Shown here: positions 1 to 5,121 of the stretch, piece by piece | Position numbering within the stretch: the first letter of the stretch is position 1 | How the letters are laid out: the number at the start of each line of letters is the position of its first letter | Origin: Bdellovibrionales bacterium | GTDB lineage: Bacteria; Bdellovibrionota_G; JALEGL01; JAGRAY01 | Assembly: GCA_020434375.1 (NCBI GenBank) | Contig: JAGRAY010000132.1 | Span: forward strand, 1-5,121 | Length of the DNA: 5,121 nt | Direction of reading: 5' to 3' | Notes under the pieces: generated by a model | Told to the model about the DNA's origin: nothing | The model's input: only the letters and a program-made list of their open reading frames with translations | Databases searched by the model: none | Position numbers and translations under genes: made by a program

Positions 1-2258
1 CACAAACGGTTGAGTTCTTGGGCAATAGCCTGCTTTCTCTTAAGTTCCCAGGTTTCTCTAGATACTTTTTCGCAATAAGGATCGAGTGTCCAATTGATTA
101 CAAATTGTTTGCCATTAACTTCATGTTTTATTTCTGCGATTGACCTATTACGTGAAAGATATAGTACGATTTCGACGCTATGATTTTCGATATTGAGTCT
201 GTCGTAATCGCTGGAAAAAAAGTTGGGAGATAAAGTGTTTCCAGTTTTACGCAGTACTTTTTTGAATTTAAAGTCTATTTCTCCCTTTTCAGGATCTCCA
301 AAGTAAGTAGTGTTTCCGCTCAAATTATCCTTGAGATAGTCTCCTTCGAGACCATAGTATCCTGAGTCTCGTGAGAGAGAAATACCTTTGGTTCCATATC
401 CAATTTTTAAGACAGCCCATAGAGATTGTTCGCCGAATAGATCTTTTAGCTTAGCAATAATCGATGCCATGAACTGATCTTCATCTGTATCTGTAAATTC
501 AGAGGGATATTGAGCATCGATGACACGAATATCTCGATACGTCCAGTCGGGCCCCCCATTTGTCCAGTTGCAATAGTCCTTGAAATAGCTATCTAGATTT
601 GTGGGCGTGGGATATCGATCTAATGTTTCGGCTGGATCTTTAGAATCAGAGCTTCCTTCTGGTGCCGGCCCAAAGTGTGTGCCTTGGTCGTCGTCTTGAG
701 GCTTTTGCCAATTAGGATCGACGGCTTGTGTTCCAACCCCGCCGGGTTCTGCTAGGCTGATACCTATAAATGGTCCTACTTGTGATAGATCTATAGGTGT
801 GGTTAGAAGATCGTCAACAGTCCCATCTGTTAATTGAGGCAGTGGCCCTTCAGTTTGTGGATCCGATTCCGAAACCTTTGAACCTAACATGGCTGAATGA
901 GGCAATACACGAAGCAGCGAAAAATTAGCATAGTCATTTTTGGTTGTATTATCAGTATAGCCATAGTGAAGTGTAGCTCGATCATAGTCTTGTCGCGTTG
1001 TCATGGATCCTAAGCTTTGTTGGAGTTTCCAGTTTTGGTATTCGGCTTCACGGGACAAACTAACTTGCGATCGATACGGATGGCCCATAAAGTTATGCTC
1101 CAATCCCGCCGCATGAAGAAATTCGTGAATAGTCACATGTTTGAAGGCATTTTCGTATGTGGCTTCTCTGAGTTGTCCATAGACATGATCGATCCGATTG
1201 ACGTAGAGAATCACATCAGCATCGAGAATCTCACCGGTTTTTAAATCAGAATAAATCGCTGTTAAACCTAAAGGGTTGACCATCGTTTGACTATCGTCAA
1301 ATCGAATCGTGTGGGAATAATCGACCACGTCGTCAGTATTGAAACCATCTATTTCATTGTTTAAATGGAAAAACTCACCGGAAGTGAGGTTTTCTTTTTT
1401 GGCAACGGCATTCATATGGTCTACGACTTCTCGCACCCACTTGCGTTTTTTGTCATATTTCGAATCTTTTGCTGACTCATGAAAGGTAAATGTGATGGGT
1501 AGTTTTTTTGGATCCCAACGAATAATATAAAATTTTTGTTTTTCTTGGTTTAACGTAAACAGCATTCCAAGATTGTCGCAGTCGCGTTCACGCAAAATAT
1601 TTGTCGGCCAATCGGCGACATCGTGGCAATTGGTATCTTCTTTGGGAATGTATGACGAACCACTTTGCCTTGGCGTTCGAGGTTTTCCATTAAACACGGG
1701 GCTATTAATGCTTGTATGATCAGATTCTGAAACTGGAAAGTCTTGTCCGTCGATTGTAGGTTGAATTTCTGATGCAGGAATATCTTGGATATGTATTTTG
1801 ATTGGATCACTGGGTTTGCTCAAAAGCCCATCAGGATCGACAGCAATCACGACGACATAAACATCTGTTTGGCCAGAGGGTATGGAAACACGTTGAATCA
1901 TTTGCGTTGTAGATCCATCGGTAGTTTTGGCGTAGGCTTCTTCTTTGGGGAAGCTTTTTTTATTGGCATCGGTGTAAACGAAAATCAGATAATCAATCTC
2001 ATTTTGAGGTGTTGAGTTTCCAGACGCATCTTTGTCCGTGGATCCTGACCAGGCCAGCGTCCCGTTTGAAAAAGCCAGTCCATCGGGTTTGGAAGGAGGG
2101 TTTTTTACAACGACTTCTTGCTTGGTCTTAGGGGCGGGTTTGTTCTCGTCCTCAGAAGATTTTGTCTTTGAGCATGCAGAAAGCAATACAGCAAATATGC
2201 ATAAGGAGCCCACAGCTAAGGTTTTGCTAAAATGTTTCACCCCGAATGTACATACCAT
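1..2258 (-). CDS. Partial lipoprotein with FN3-like domain and metzincin-type zinc metalloprotease domain (3' end off the left edge)
   Basis: The minus strand is open from an ATG at 2258 to position 1, giving 752 codons without a stop. Residues 1-29 form a lipoprotein signal peptide: a basic start, a hydrophobic core, then lipobox L26-S27-A28-C29. Ser at +2 suggests outer-membrane sorting. A K/E/P-rich linker leads to a probable fibronectin type III-like domain (about 54-157). The catalytic domain spans about 240-440: edge-strand segment RWDPKKLPITF from 247, TGEILDAD at 341-348, then HEFLHAAGLEH at 378-388. Zinc ligands are H378, H382 and H388, the general base is E379, and a likely Met-turn is M419, followed by YDRATLHYGY at 425-434. 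This arrangement is typical of matrixin-like metzincins. It is followed by an acidic, proline-rich linker and an unrecognised C-terminal region. It probably hydrolyses peptides at the cell surface; the substrate is unknown. GTG at 2240 is an alternative start that gives a shorter, tidier signal peptide. Confidence 0.9.
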   Translation of the reverse strand, partial: MVCTFGVKHFSKTLAVGSLCIFAVLLSACSKTKSSEDENKPAPKTKQEVVVKNPPSKPDGLAFSNGTLAWSGSTDKDASGNSTPQNEIDYLIFVYTDANKKSFPKEEAYAKTTDGSTTQMIQRVSIPSGQTDVYVVVIAVDPDGLLSKPSDPIKIHIQDIPASEIQPTIDGQDFPVSESDHTSINSPVFNGKPRTPRQSGSSYIPKEDTNCHDVADWPTNILRERDCDNLGMLFTLNQEKQKFYIIRWDPKKLPITFTFHESAKDSKYDKKRKWVREVVDHMNAVAKKENLTSGEFFHLNNEIDGFNTDDVVDYSHTIRFDDSQTMVNPLGLTAIYSDLKTGEILDADVILYVNRIDHVYGQLREATYENAFKHVTIHEFLHAAGLEHNFMGHPYRSQVSLSREAEYQNWKLQQSLGSMTTRQDYDRATLHYGYTDNTTKNDYANFSLLRVLPHSAMLGSKVSESDPQTEGPLPQLTDGTVDDLLTTPIDLSQVGPFIGISLAEPGGVGTQAVDPNWQKPQDDDQGTHFGPAPEGSSDSKDPAETLDRYPTPTNLDSYFKDYCNWTNGGPDWTYRDIRVIDAQYPSEFTDTDEDQFMASIIAKLKDLFGEQSLWAVLKIGYGTKGISLSRDSGYYGLEGDYLKDNLSGNTTYFGDPEKGEIDFKFKKVLRKTGNTLSPNFFSSDYDRLNIENHSVEIVLYLSRNRSIAEIKHEVNGKQFVINWTLDPYCEKVSRETWELKRKQAIAQELNRL

Positions 2259-2285
2259 AAAACTCACAAATAACTCAATGCATTA

Positions 2286-2291
2286 TTTATA
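2286..2291 (-). promoter_or_regulatory. Possible -10 element for the metalloprotease gene
   Basis: On the minus strand the hexamer TATAAA lies about 27 bases before the ATG at 2258, which would leave a 5' leader of roughly 20 bases. No good -35 hexamer is found at the right distance, so this is weak. A weak Shine-Dalgarno-like GTGAG sits four bases before the same ATG. Confidence 0.2.
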
Positions 2292-2311
2292 TTTGGTGTA
2301 TCCATAAAGCA

Positions 2312-2340
2312 TTGAAATTAATAGTTGATTTGATCATATT
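2312..2340 (+). promoter_or_regulatory. Candidate sigma70-type promoter for the kinase gene
   Basis: A -35-like TTGAAA (2312-2317, 5 of 6 to consensus) lies 17 bp from a -10-like CATATT (2335-2340, 4 of 6). The expected start of transcription would be about 15-20 bases before the ATG at 2365. This rests on a consensus match only, in AT-rich DNA where such matches are common. Confidence 0.35.
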
Positions 2341-2364
2341 TCACAGTTAAACCGATGGACATAT

Positions 2365-3282
2365 ATGGGCCAGATATGGGACGCAGATATTGAAGTTTCG
2401 CTGCCTCTAGCGAAGCATTTGATCTTGTCTCAGTTTCTAAAAATAGCTTGTCGAAAGATAGTCCATTTGGGAGAAGGTTTTGATAATCATGTATTCCTGA
2501 TAAATGATGACATTGTTTTTAAATTTCCCAGGCGCAAGAAGTATATTGATTTAATTCAAAATGAAATGAACGTGTTGTCAAACATTACGTTGCGAACTGA
2601 TGACGTTACGGTTCCAATACCAAAGTGGGTCGGGCAAGAAACCAAAGAATTTCCATGGCCATTTTGGGGGCATGACCTTATTAGAGGAGTTGAAGGCCAT
2701 CTAGTAGAGCTAACACGAAATCAGTTAGTCAATTTGGGAAAAATGTTGGGTCGCTTTCTCAGGCATCTACACCGTGTGGATACAATTTCATTAGAGAGCA
2801 ACATTCCTCCAGATACGCTTGGTCGCCTCGATGTTAGAAAACGCACAGAAAAATTAAAAGGCACACTTGAAGAGTTAAACAAAAAGATGGGCGTTCAGAC
2901 ATCGCGAAAACTTAAGTTTTTTTTGGAGAGCATGAAAGAATTTACTTTACCAGAAAATGTTACTCTGGTTCATGGCGATCTCTATGCAAGACATCTTGTT
3001 ATCAACAAAGGAACGCTTGCTGGTGTGATTGATTGGGGAGATGCGCACCTTGGAAATCCAGCTATTGACTTGGCAATTGCATATACATTTTTATCTAAAG
3101 AGGCTCGGGAGGTGTTTTTTGAAAACTATGGACCCGTCGATGATGTCACATGTCGATTTGCATTATTTCGTGCACTTTGCCACACTGCTACAGTTATGAT
3201 CTACGCGATGACCCTAGAGAACATACCTATGCTTAAACAATCGCAATCAGCCTGGAAAAGATGTGAGGACGCTCTGGACTAA
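2365..3282 (+). CDS. Aminoglycoside-phosphotransferase (APH) family kinase, substrate unknown
   Basis: This 305-residue protein has the full APH/choline-kinase-like fold signature. The N-lobe has a glycine-rich nucleotide loop LGEGFDNHVFLIN (35-47) and the ATP-anchoring lysine K53 in VFKFPRR. FPWPFWGHDLIRG (97-108) marks the hinge region. The C-lobe has catalytic HGDLYARH (203-210) with D205 as presumed catalytic base, and IDWGD (222-226) with D223 as the magnesium ligand. The length is normal for the family. These proteins transfer phosphate from ATP to a hydroxyl of a small molecule in the cytoplasm. Some inactivate aminoglycosides or macrolides, but many chromosomal members have unknown substrates, so resistance should not be assumed. 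The usual metal-binding Asn five residues after the catalytic Asp is His210 here. The ATG at 2365 has only a weak GGA ribosome site, but its N-terminus (DADIEVSLPLAKHLI) looks like that of relatives. It may be co-transcribed with the next gene. Confidence 0.88.
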   Translation: MGQIWDADIEVSLPLAKHLILSQFLKIACRKIVHLGEGFDNHVFLINDDIVFKFPRRKKYIDLIQNEMNVLSNITLRTDDVTVPIPKWVGQETKEFPWPFWGHDLIRGVEGHLVELTRNQLVNLGKMLGRFLRHLHRVDTISLESNIPPDTLGRLDVRKRTEKLKGTLEELNKKMGVQTSRKLKFFLESMKEFTLPENVTLVHGDLYARHLVINKGTLAGVIDWGDAHLGNPAIDLAIAYTFLSKEAREVFFENYGPVDDVTCRFALFRALCHTATVMIYAMTLENIPMLKQSQSAWKRCEDALD

Positions 3283-3330
3283 AATACTTTTACCAAGAAA
3301 AGATGGTATGTGTTAAGTTGCTGGAGACTC

Positions 3331-3336
3331 AGGAGG
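3331..3336 (+). promoter_or_regulatory. Strong ribosome binding site fixing the start of the exported protein
   Basis: AGGAGG lies eight bases before ATG 3345. This near-perfect Shine-Dalgarno site selects that ATG over the upstream in-frame ATG at 3303, which would put 14 non-hydrophobic residues in front of a clear signal peptide and has no ribosome site of its own. Confidence 0.75.
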
Positions 3337-3344
3337 GGGAAGAC

Positions 3345-4286
3345 ATGATAAAAACTCTATATAGTAGTATTTTACTAAGCACGTGCTTTTTAACTGTGCA
3401 CGCACAGGATAATTCTATCACAGGAAATCCGATATATTTTTCTCTATACAACAGCCTTTTGGAAAATATGCCGCAGGACCAGGAAGTTTGTTCGATTAAC
3501 AAGTACGTATCAAAAATTGAAAAAGGTAAATTAAAGAACAAGGCGCCAAAATTCCTCAGTGATCAATCGAGAGGTGTGGCGATACAGGGTGAAGCGTCGG
3601 CTATTATTGCGTGGATTGAAACATATAATCCTGGAGGAGGCGAAAGAAAGGGTGTTTATGCATGTGTATGCCTTGGGAAAGATAAATGGGATTGTCCCGC
3701 AGTCTATGATGAGGCTCTAAACAAAGGCACTATGTACACAGGTTCAGAAATCTATCAACCGGTCGATTATGTGAGTGCGAGTATTTCTTCAACATCTGCC
3801 AGTGTTGTTTGGACAGAAAAGCTTTACGAAGACATGCCTTTGGAAGAAGATGCTGACAAGTCTACAAATGTAAAACGTATAGCATGGGCACATTATCATG
3901 ATCACAACAAATGGATACACCCGATGGCTGGTGATCCTATAGATTCTACAGGTTTTCTTTATGTGCTTGAATCAGACAGTCCAATCAAAATCAATCCGAT
4001 TATTACCAATACCGAGATTAAGGATAACCCAGCTGAACATGTTCTCATGATCGCATGGGGATACGTTTCTGAAAAATATGGAACTGACAATGGTTTTATA
4101 GAACATCACGTTTGTCACGAAGAGGTTTGTCAAAAAAAAGCTGAGTATGGTCTGCCTAAAGAGCTTTCATCTCGAAGAGTTGATACATTTCTATCGTCGG
4201 ATGGCAATACATATTCTCTTGATATCGTGTCAAATAACAATGATGCTACAAAATCACTCCAGTTCATAAAATACAAACAACCATAG
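3345..4286 (+). CDS. Sec-exported protein of unknown function with weak W-containing repeats
   Basis: I do not recognise the family. From ATG 3345 the product has 313 residues. Residues 1-20 are a Sec signal peptide (MIKTLYSS, a hydrophobic core, then V18-H19-A20 before Q21), so it should be periplasmic, surface-bound or secreted. The first internal Cys (C14) is not in a lipobox. The mature part holds six cysteines (49, 107, 109, 117, 257, 262), which could form disulphides. Segments at about 84-118, 142-194, 228-265 and 284-311 share a loose pattern: small residues, an AW or VW strand, a variable insert, then a strand with aromatic or charged residues. This is reminiscent of beta-propeller blades as in BNR/sialidase-like proteins, but no Asp-box is visible. 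The gene begins 62 bp after the kinase stop, and its strong ribosome site suggests good translation. Adhesion, binding or enzymatic roles are all open. Confidence 0.8.
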   Translation: MIKTLYSSILLSTCFLTVHAQDNSITGNPIYFSLYNSLLENMPQDQEVCSINKYVSKIEKGKLKNKAPKFLSDQSRGVAIQGEASAIIAWIETYNPGGGERKGVYACVCLGKDKWDCPAVYDEALNKGTMYTGSEIYQPVDYVSASISSTSASVVWTEKLYEDMPLEEDADKSTNVKRIAWAHYHDHNKWIHPMAGDPIDSTGFLYVLESDSPIKINPIITNTEIKDNPAEHVLMIAWGYVSEKYGTDNGFIEHHVCHEEVCQKKAEYGLPKELSSRRVDTFLSSDGNTYSLDIVSNNNDATKSLQFIKYKQP

Positions 4287-4346
4287 CTACAATAAGTGGG
4301 ATCTCATTGAAAGCAGTCCATAGAAATAGACACGAATGGTTAAATT

Positions 4347-4352
4347 GAAGGA
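4347..4352 (+). promoter_or_regulatory. Possible ribosome binding site for the barrel protein
   Basis: GAAGGA lies 13 bases before the ATG at 4366. The spacing is longer than ideal, but no comparable motif precedes the alternative ATG at 4336 or the TTG at 4399. It is the main reason for preferring 4366. Confidence 0.35.
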
Positions 4353-4365
4353 CATATCTAAATAT

Positions 4366-4881
4366 ATGAAATATCGAAATCTTAGCTCAGAATTGTTGTT
4401 GAATAGGAATTTTAGGCTTTGGAGAATTTTTTGTTTGACGCTTGTATCGACACTTTCAATAGTCGCCAATGCAGATCAAGAATTGCATGACCAGCGGTTA
4501 GAGATAGGTATTGCAACGTCACCAGTCTACTTTTTAAATGAAGACGAGTTTGCGCTTGGTTTACATGTTCATGGAATGTATTTAATTCAAGATACAAATC
4601 TTTCGATAGGTCTTGGATACGAAAGAATATTTGATGATCACAGACATCAAACGATTGGTGTGGTTGTTGGTTCAAATATATGGAGAGGATTGACTCTAAA
4701 TGTGAACGTAGGTGCAACGTTCGACGAGAATGCGATAAGTGAATCAGAATTCGCACTTCATCTTGAATCAACCTACGAGTTTTCTATTGATTGGTTTCAT
4801 TTTGGGCCGGTCGTGGAGTGGGCTTATGATCCCAATGATCAACACATTAGCCTTGGTTTACATACCGCCCTTCATTTTTAG
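4366..4881 (+). CDS. Small putative outer-membrane beta-barrel protein (probably eight strands)
   Basis: From ATG 4366 the product has 171 residues. Residues 13-36 make a Sec signal peptide (NRNFRLWR, hydrophobic core, A34-N35-A36 before D37). The mature 135 residues read as eight alternating strands starting near 44, 62, 78, 95, 109, 129, 144 and 160, with short turns such as DDHR and DPND. The chain ends in HTALHF, and a terminal Phe is the usual recognition signal for the BAM assembly machinery. Length and strand count fit small eight-stranded outer-membrane proteins; the closing GPVVEWAYD and ISLGLH resemble such families in general terms. No enzymatic residues stand out, so the role (structural, adhesion or small pore) is unknown. 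The start is uncertain: ATG 4336 adds ten residues, while TTG 4399 would give a compact 25-residue signal peptide. It follows the exported-protein gene by 79 bp (49 bp from 4336). Confidence 0.75.
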   Translation: MKYRNLSSELLLNRNFRLWRIFCLTLVSTLSIVANADQELHDQRLEIGIATSPVYFLNEDEFALGLHVHGMYLIQDTNLSIGLGYERIFDDHRHQTIGVVVGSNIWRGLTLNVNVGATFDENAISESEFALHLESTYEFSIDWFHFGPVVEWAYDPNDQHISLGLHTALHF

Positions 4882-4888
4882 TACGTGA

Positions 4889-5121
4889 GGATGGCGAACC
4901 GACAAGCAACGGCGAAGATGGGCGTTTCAGGGCAGTCCCGGTGGCGTTGTTCAGATTATCGCGTTTAATAACTACCTCGTAAAAACGCCACCTGAAAAAC
5001 TATCAGCTTATAACCAGCTATCAGCAAAATATGATCTTCCTGAAGGAAATCTGTGGAATATGGGTGACCGCATATTTGGTGCTGCTCGAAAACTTTCACC
5101 GGAAAATCGGAACGAATACTA
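4889..5121 (+). pseudogene. Start-less reading frame running off the right edge, possible gene remnant
   Basis: After a TGA at 4886-4888 this frame stays open to the edge for 77 codons. It has no ATG, GTG or TTG until an ATG at 5060. From about 4952 the translation looks like real protein (for example FNNYLVKTPPEKL, LSAKYDLPEGNLW, ARKLSPENRNEY). LSAKYDLPEG is faintly like the opening of lytic-transglycosylase-type domains, but that is too short to assign. It may be the 5'-truncated remnant of a gene, a frameshifted gene, a gene using a rare ATT or ATC start, or an assembly join. Other frames here, including one on the minus strand from 5120 to about 4970, are also open over part of the stretch, so coding is not certain. 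Confidence 0.3.
4924..5000. repeat. Interrupted inverted repeat
   Basis: GGTGGCGTT (4940-4948) is perfectly matched by AACGCCACC (4984-4992), and TTTCAGG (4925-4931) by CCTGAAA (4991-4997). The right arm is one continuous block of 17 bases (4984-5000), while the left copy is split by about 10 bases (GGCAGTCCCG). The loop is about 35 bases and no T-run follows, so it is not a typical terminator. It lies inside the start-less frame and may be an old repeat element. Confidence 0.45.

Larger units (their letters stand above)
2259..2364. promoter_or_regulatory. Divergent intergenic region between the metalloprotease and kinase genes
   Basis: These 106 AT-rich bases separate two genes that point away from each other, so both 5' promoters should lie here. 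I see no coding content, no riboswitch-like fold and no strong operator. The palindromes TGATCA (2331-2336) and ATGCAT (2278-2283) are short enough to be chance. Shared regulation of the two genes is possible but not shown. Confidence 0.5.

Noticed and set aside
1017..1244. Plus-strand 75-codon open frame over the metalloprotease active site
   Set aside because: It is antisense to the HEFLHAAGLEH region of the real gene and is explained as its shadow.
1550..1810. Minus-strand 86-codon open frame
   Set aside because: It is a different frame inside the large lipoprotein gene, without a ribosome site or recognisable motifs.
1785..2307. Plus-strand open frames at 1785-2015 and 2032-2307
   Set aside because: They lie antisense to the lipoprotein gene, which has a signal peptide, domain structure and a 752-codon open frame. 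Their translations show no protein-like features.
2917..2924. Run of eight T in the kinase gene as a programmed slippage or frameshift site
   Set aside because: The frame is intact through the run and all downstream catalytic motifs are in frame, so no slippage is needed.
2365..3282. Calling the kinase an antibiotic-resistance gene with a named symbol
   Set aside because: The motifs support only family membership. No mobile element or resistance context is present and substrate residues cannot be assigned.
3303..3344. Upstream ATG 3303 as the start of the exported protein
   Set aside because: It would place 14 polar residues ahead of a clear signal peptide and would bury the strong AGGAGG site inside the coding region.
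4412..4771. Minus-strand 119-codon open frame
   Set aside because: It is antisense to the barrel gene. The plus strand has a signal peptide, alternating strands and a terminal Phe, while this frame gives a His/Leu-rich product with no family features.
4940..4992. Rho-independent terminator after the barrel gene
   Set aside because: The stem has a loop of about 35 bases and no T-run follows, so it does not fit an intrinsic terminator on either strand.

Overview
The window looks like a piece of a moderately AT-rich Gram-negative bacterial genome. The support is a lipobox-type lipoprotein signal, Sec signal peptides, and a small protein that reads like an eight-stranded outer-membrane barrel ending in phenylalanine. 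The phylum cannot be fixed from the sequence. A large FN3-plus-metzincin lipoprotein would suit a deltaproteobacterial-type lineage (Myxococcota or Bdellovibrionota), but that is a guess. Both ends cut through open reading frames, so this may be a whole short contig.

Layout. Positions 1-2258 are filled by one long minus-strand gene whose 3' end lies off the left edge. It encodes a lipoprotein with an FN3-like domain and a metzincin zinc-protease domain carrying HEFLHAAGLEH. A 106-bp divergent intergenic region (2259-2364) separates it from three plus-strand genes: an aminoglycoside-phosphotransferase-family kinase (2365-3282), a Sec-exported protein of unknown function with weak W-containing repeats (3345-4286), and a small putative outer-membrane beta-barrel protein (start uncertain, 4366-4881). 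The last 240 bases hold a start-less but protein-like reading frame that runs off the right edge, overlapping an interrupted inverted repeat.

How they may work together. The metalloprotease, the exported protein and the barrel are all predicted to sit in or beyond the cell envelope; the kinase is cytoplasmic. The three plus-strand genes are separated by only 62 and 79 bp, with no convincing terminator between them, so co-transcription is possible. Nothing in the sequence proves a shared pathway. I see no RNA genes, CRISPR array, insertion sequence or recognisable defence system.
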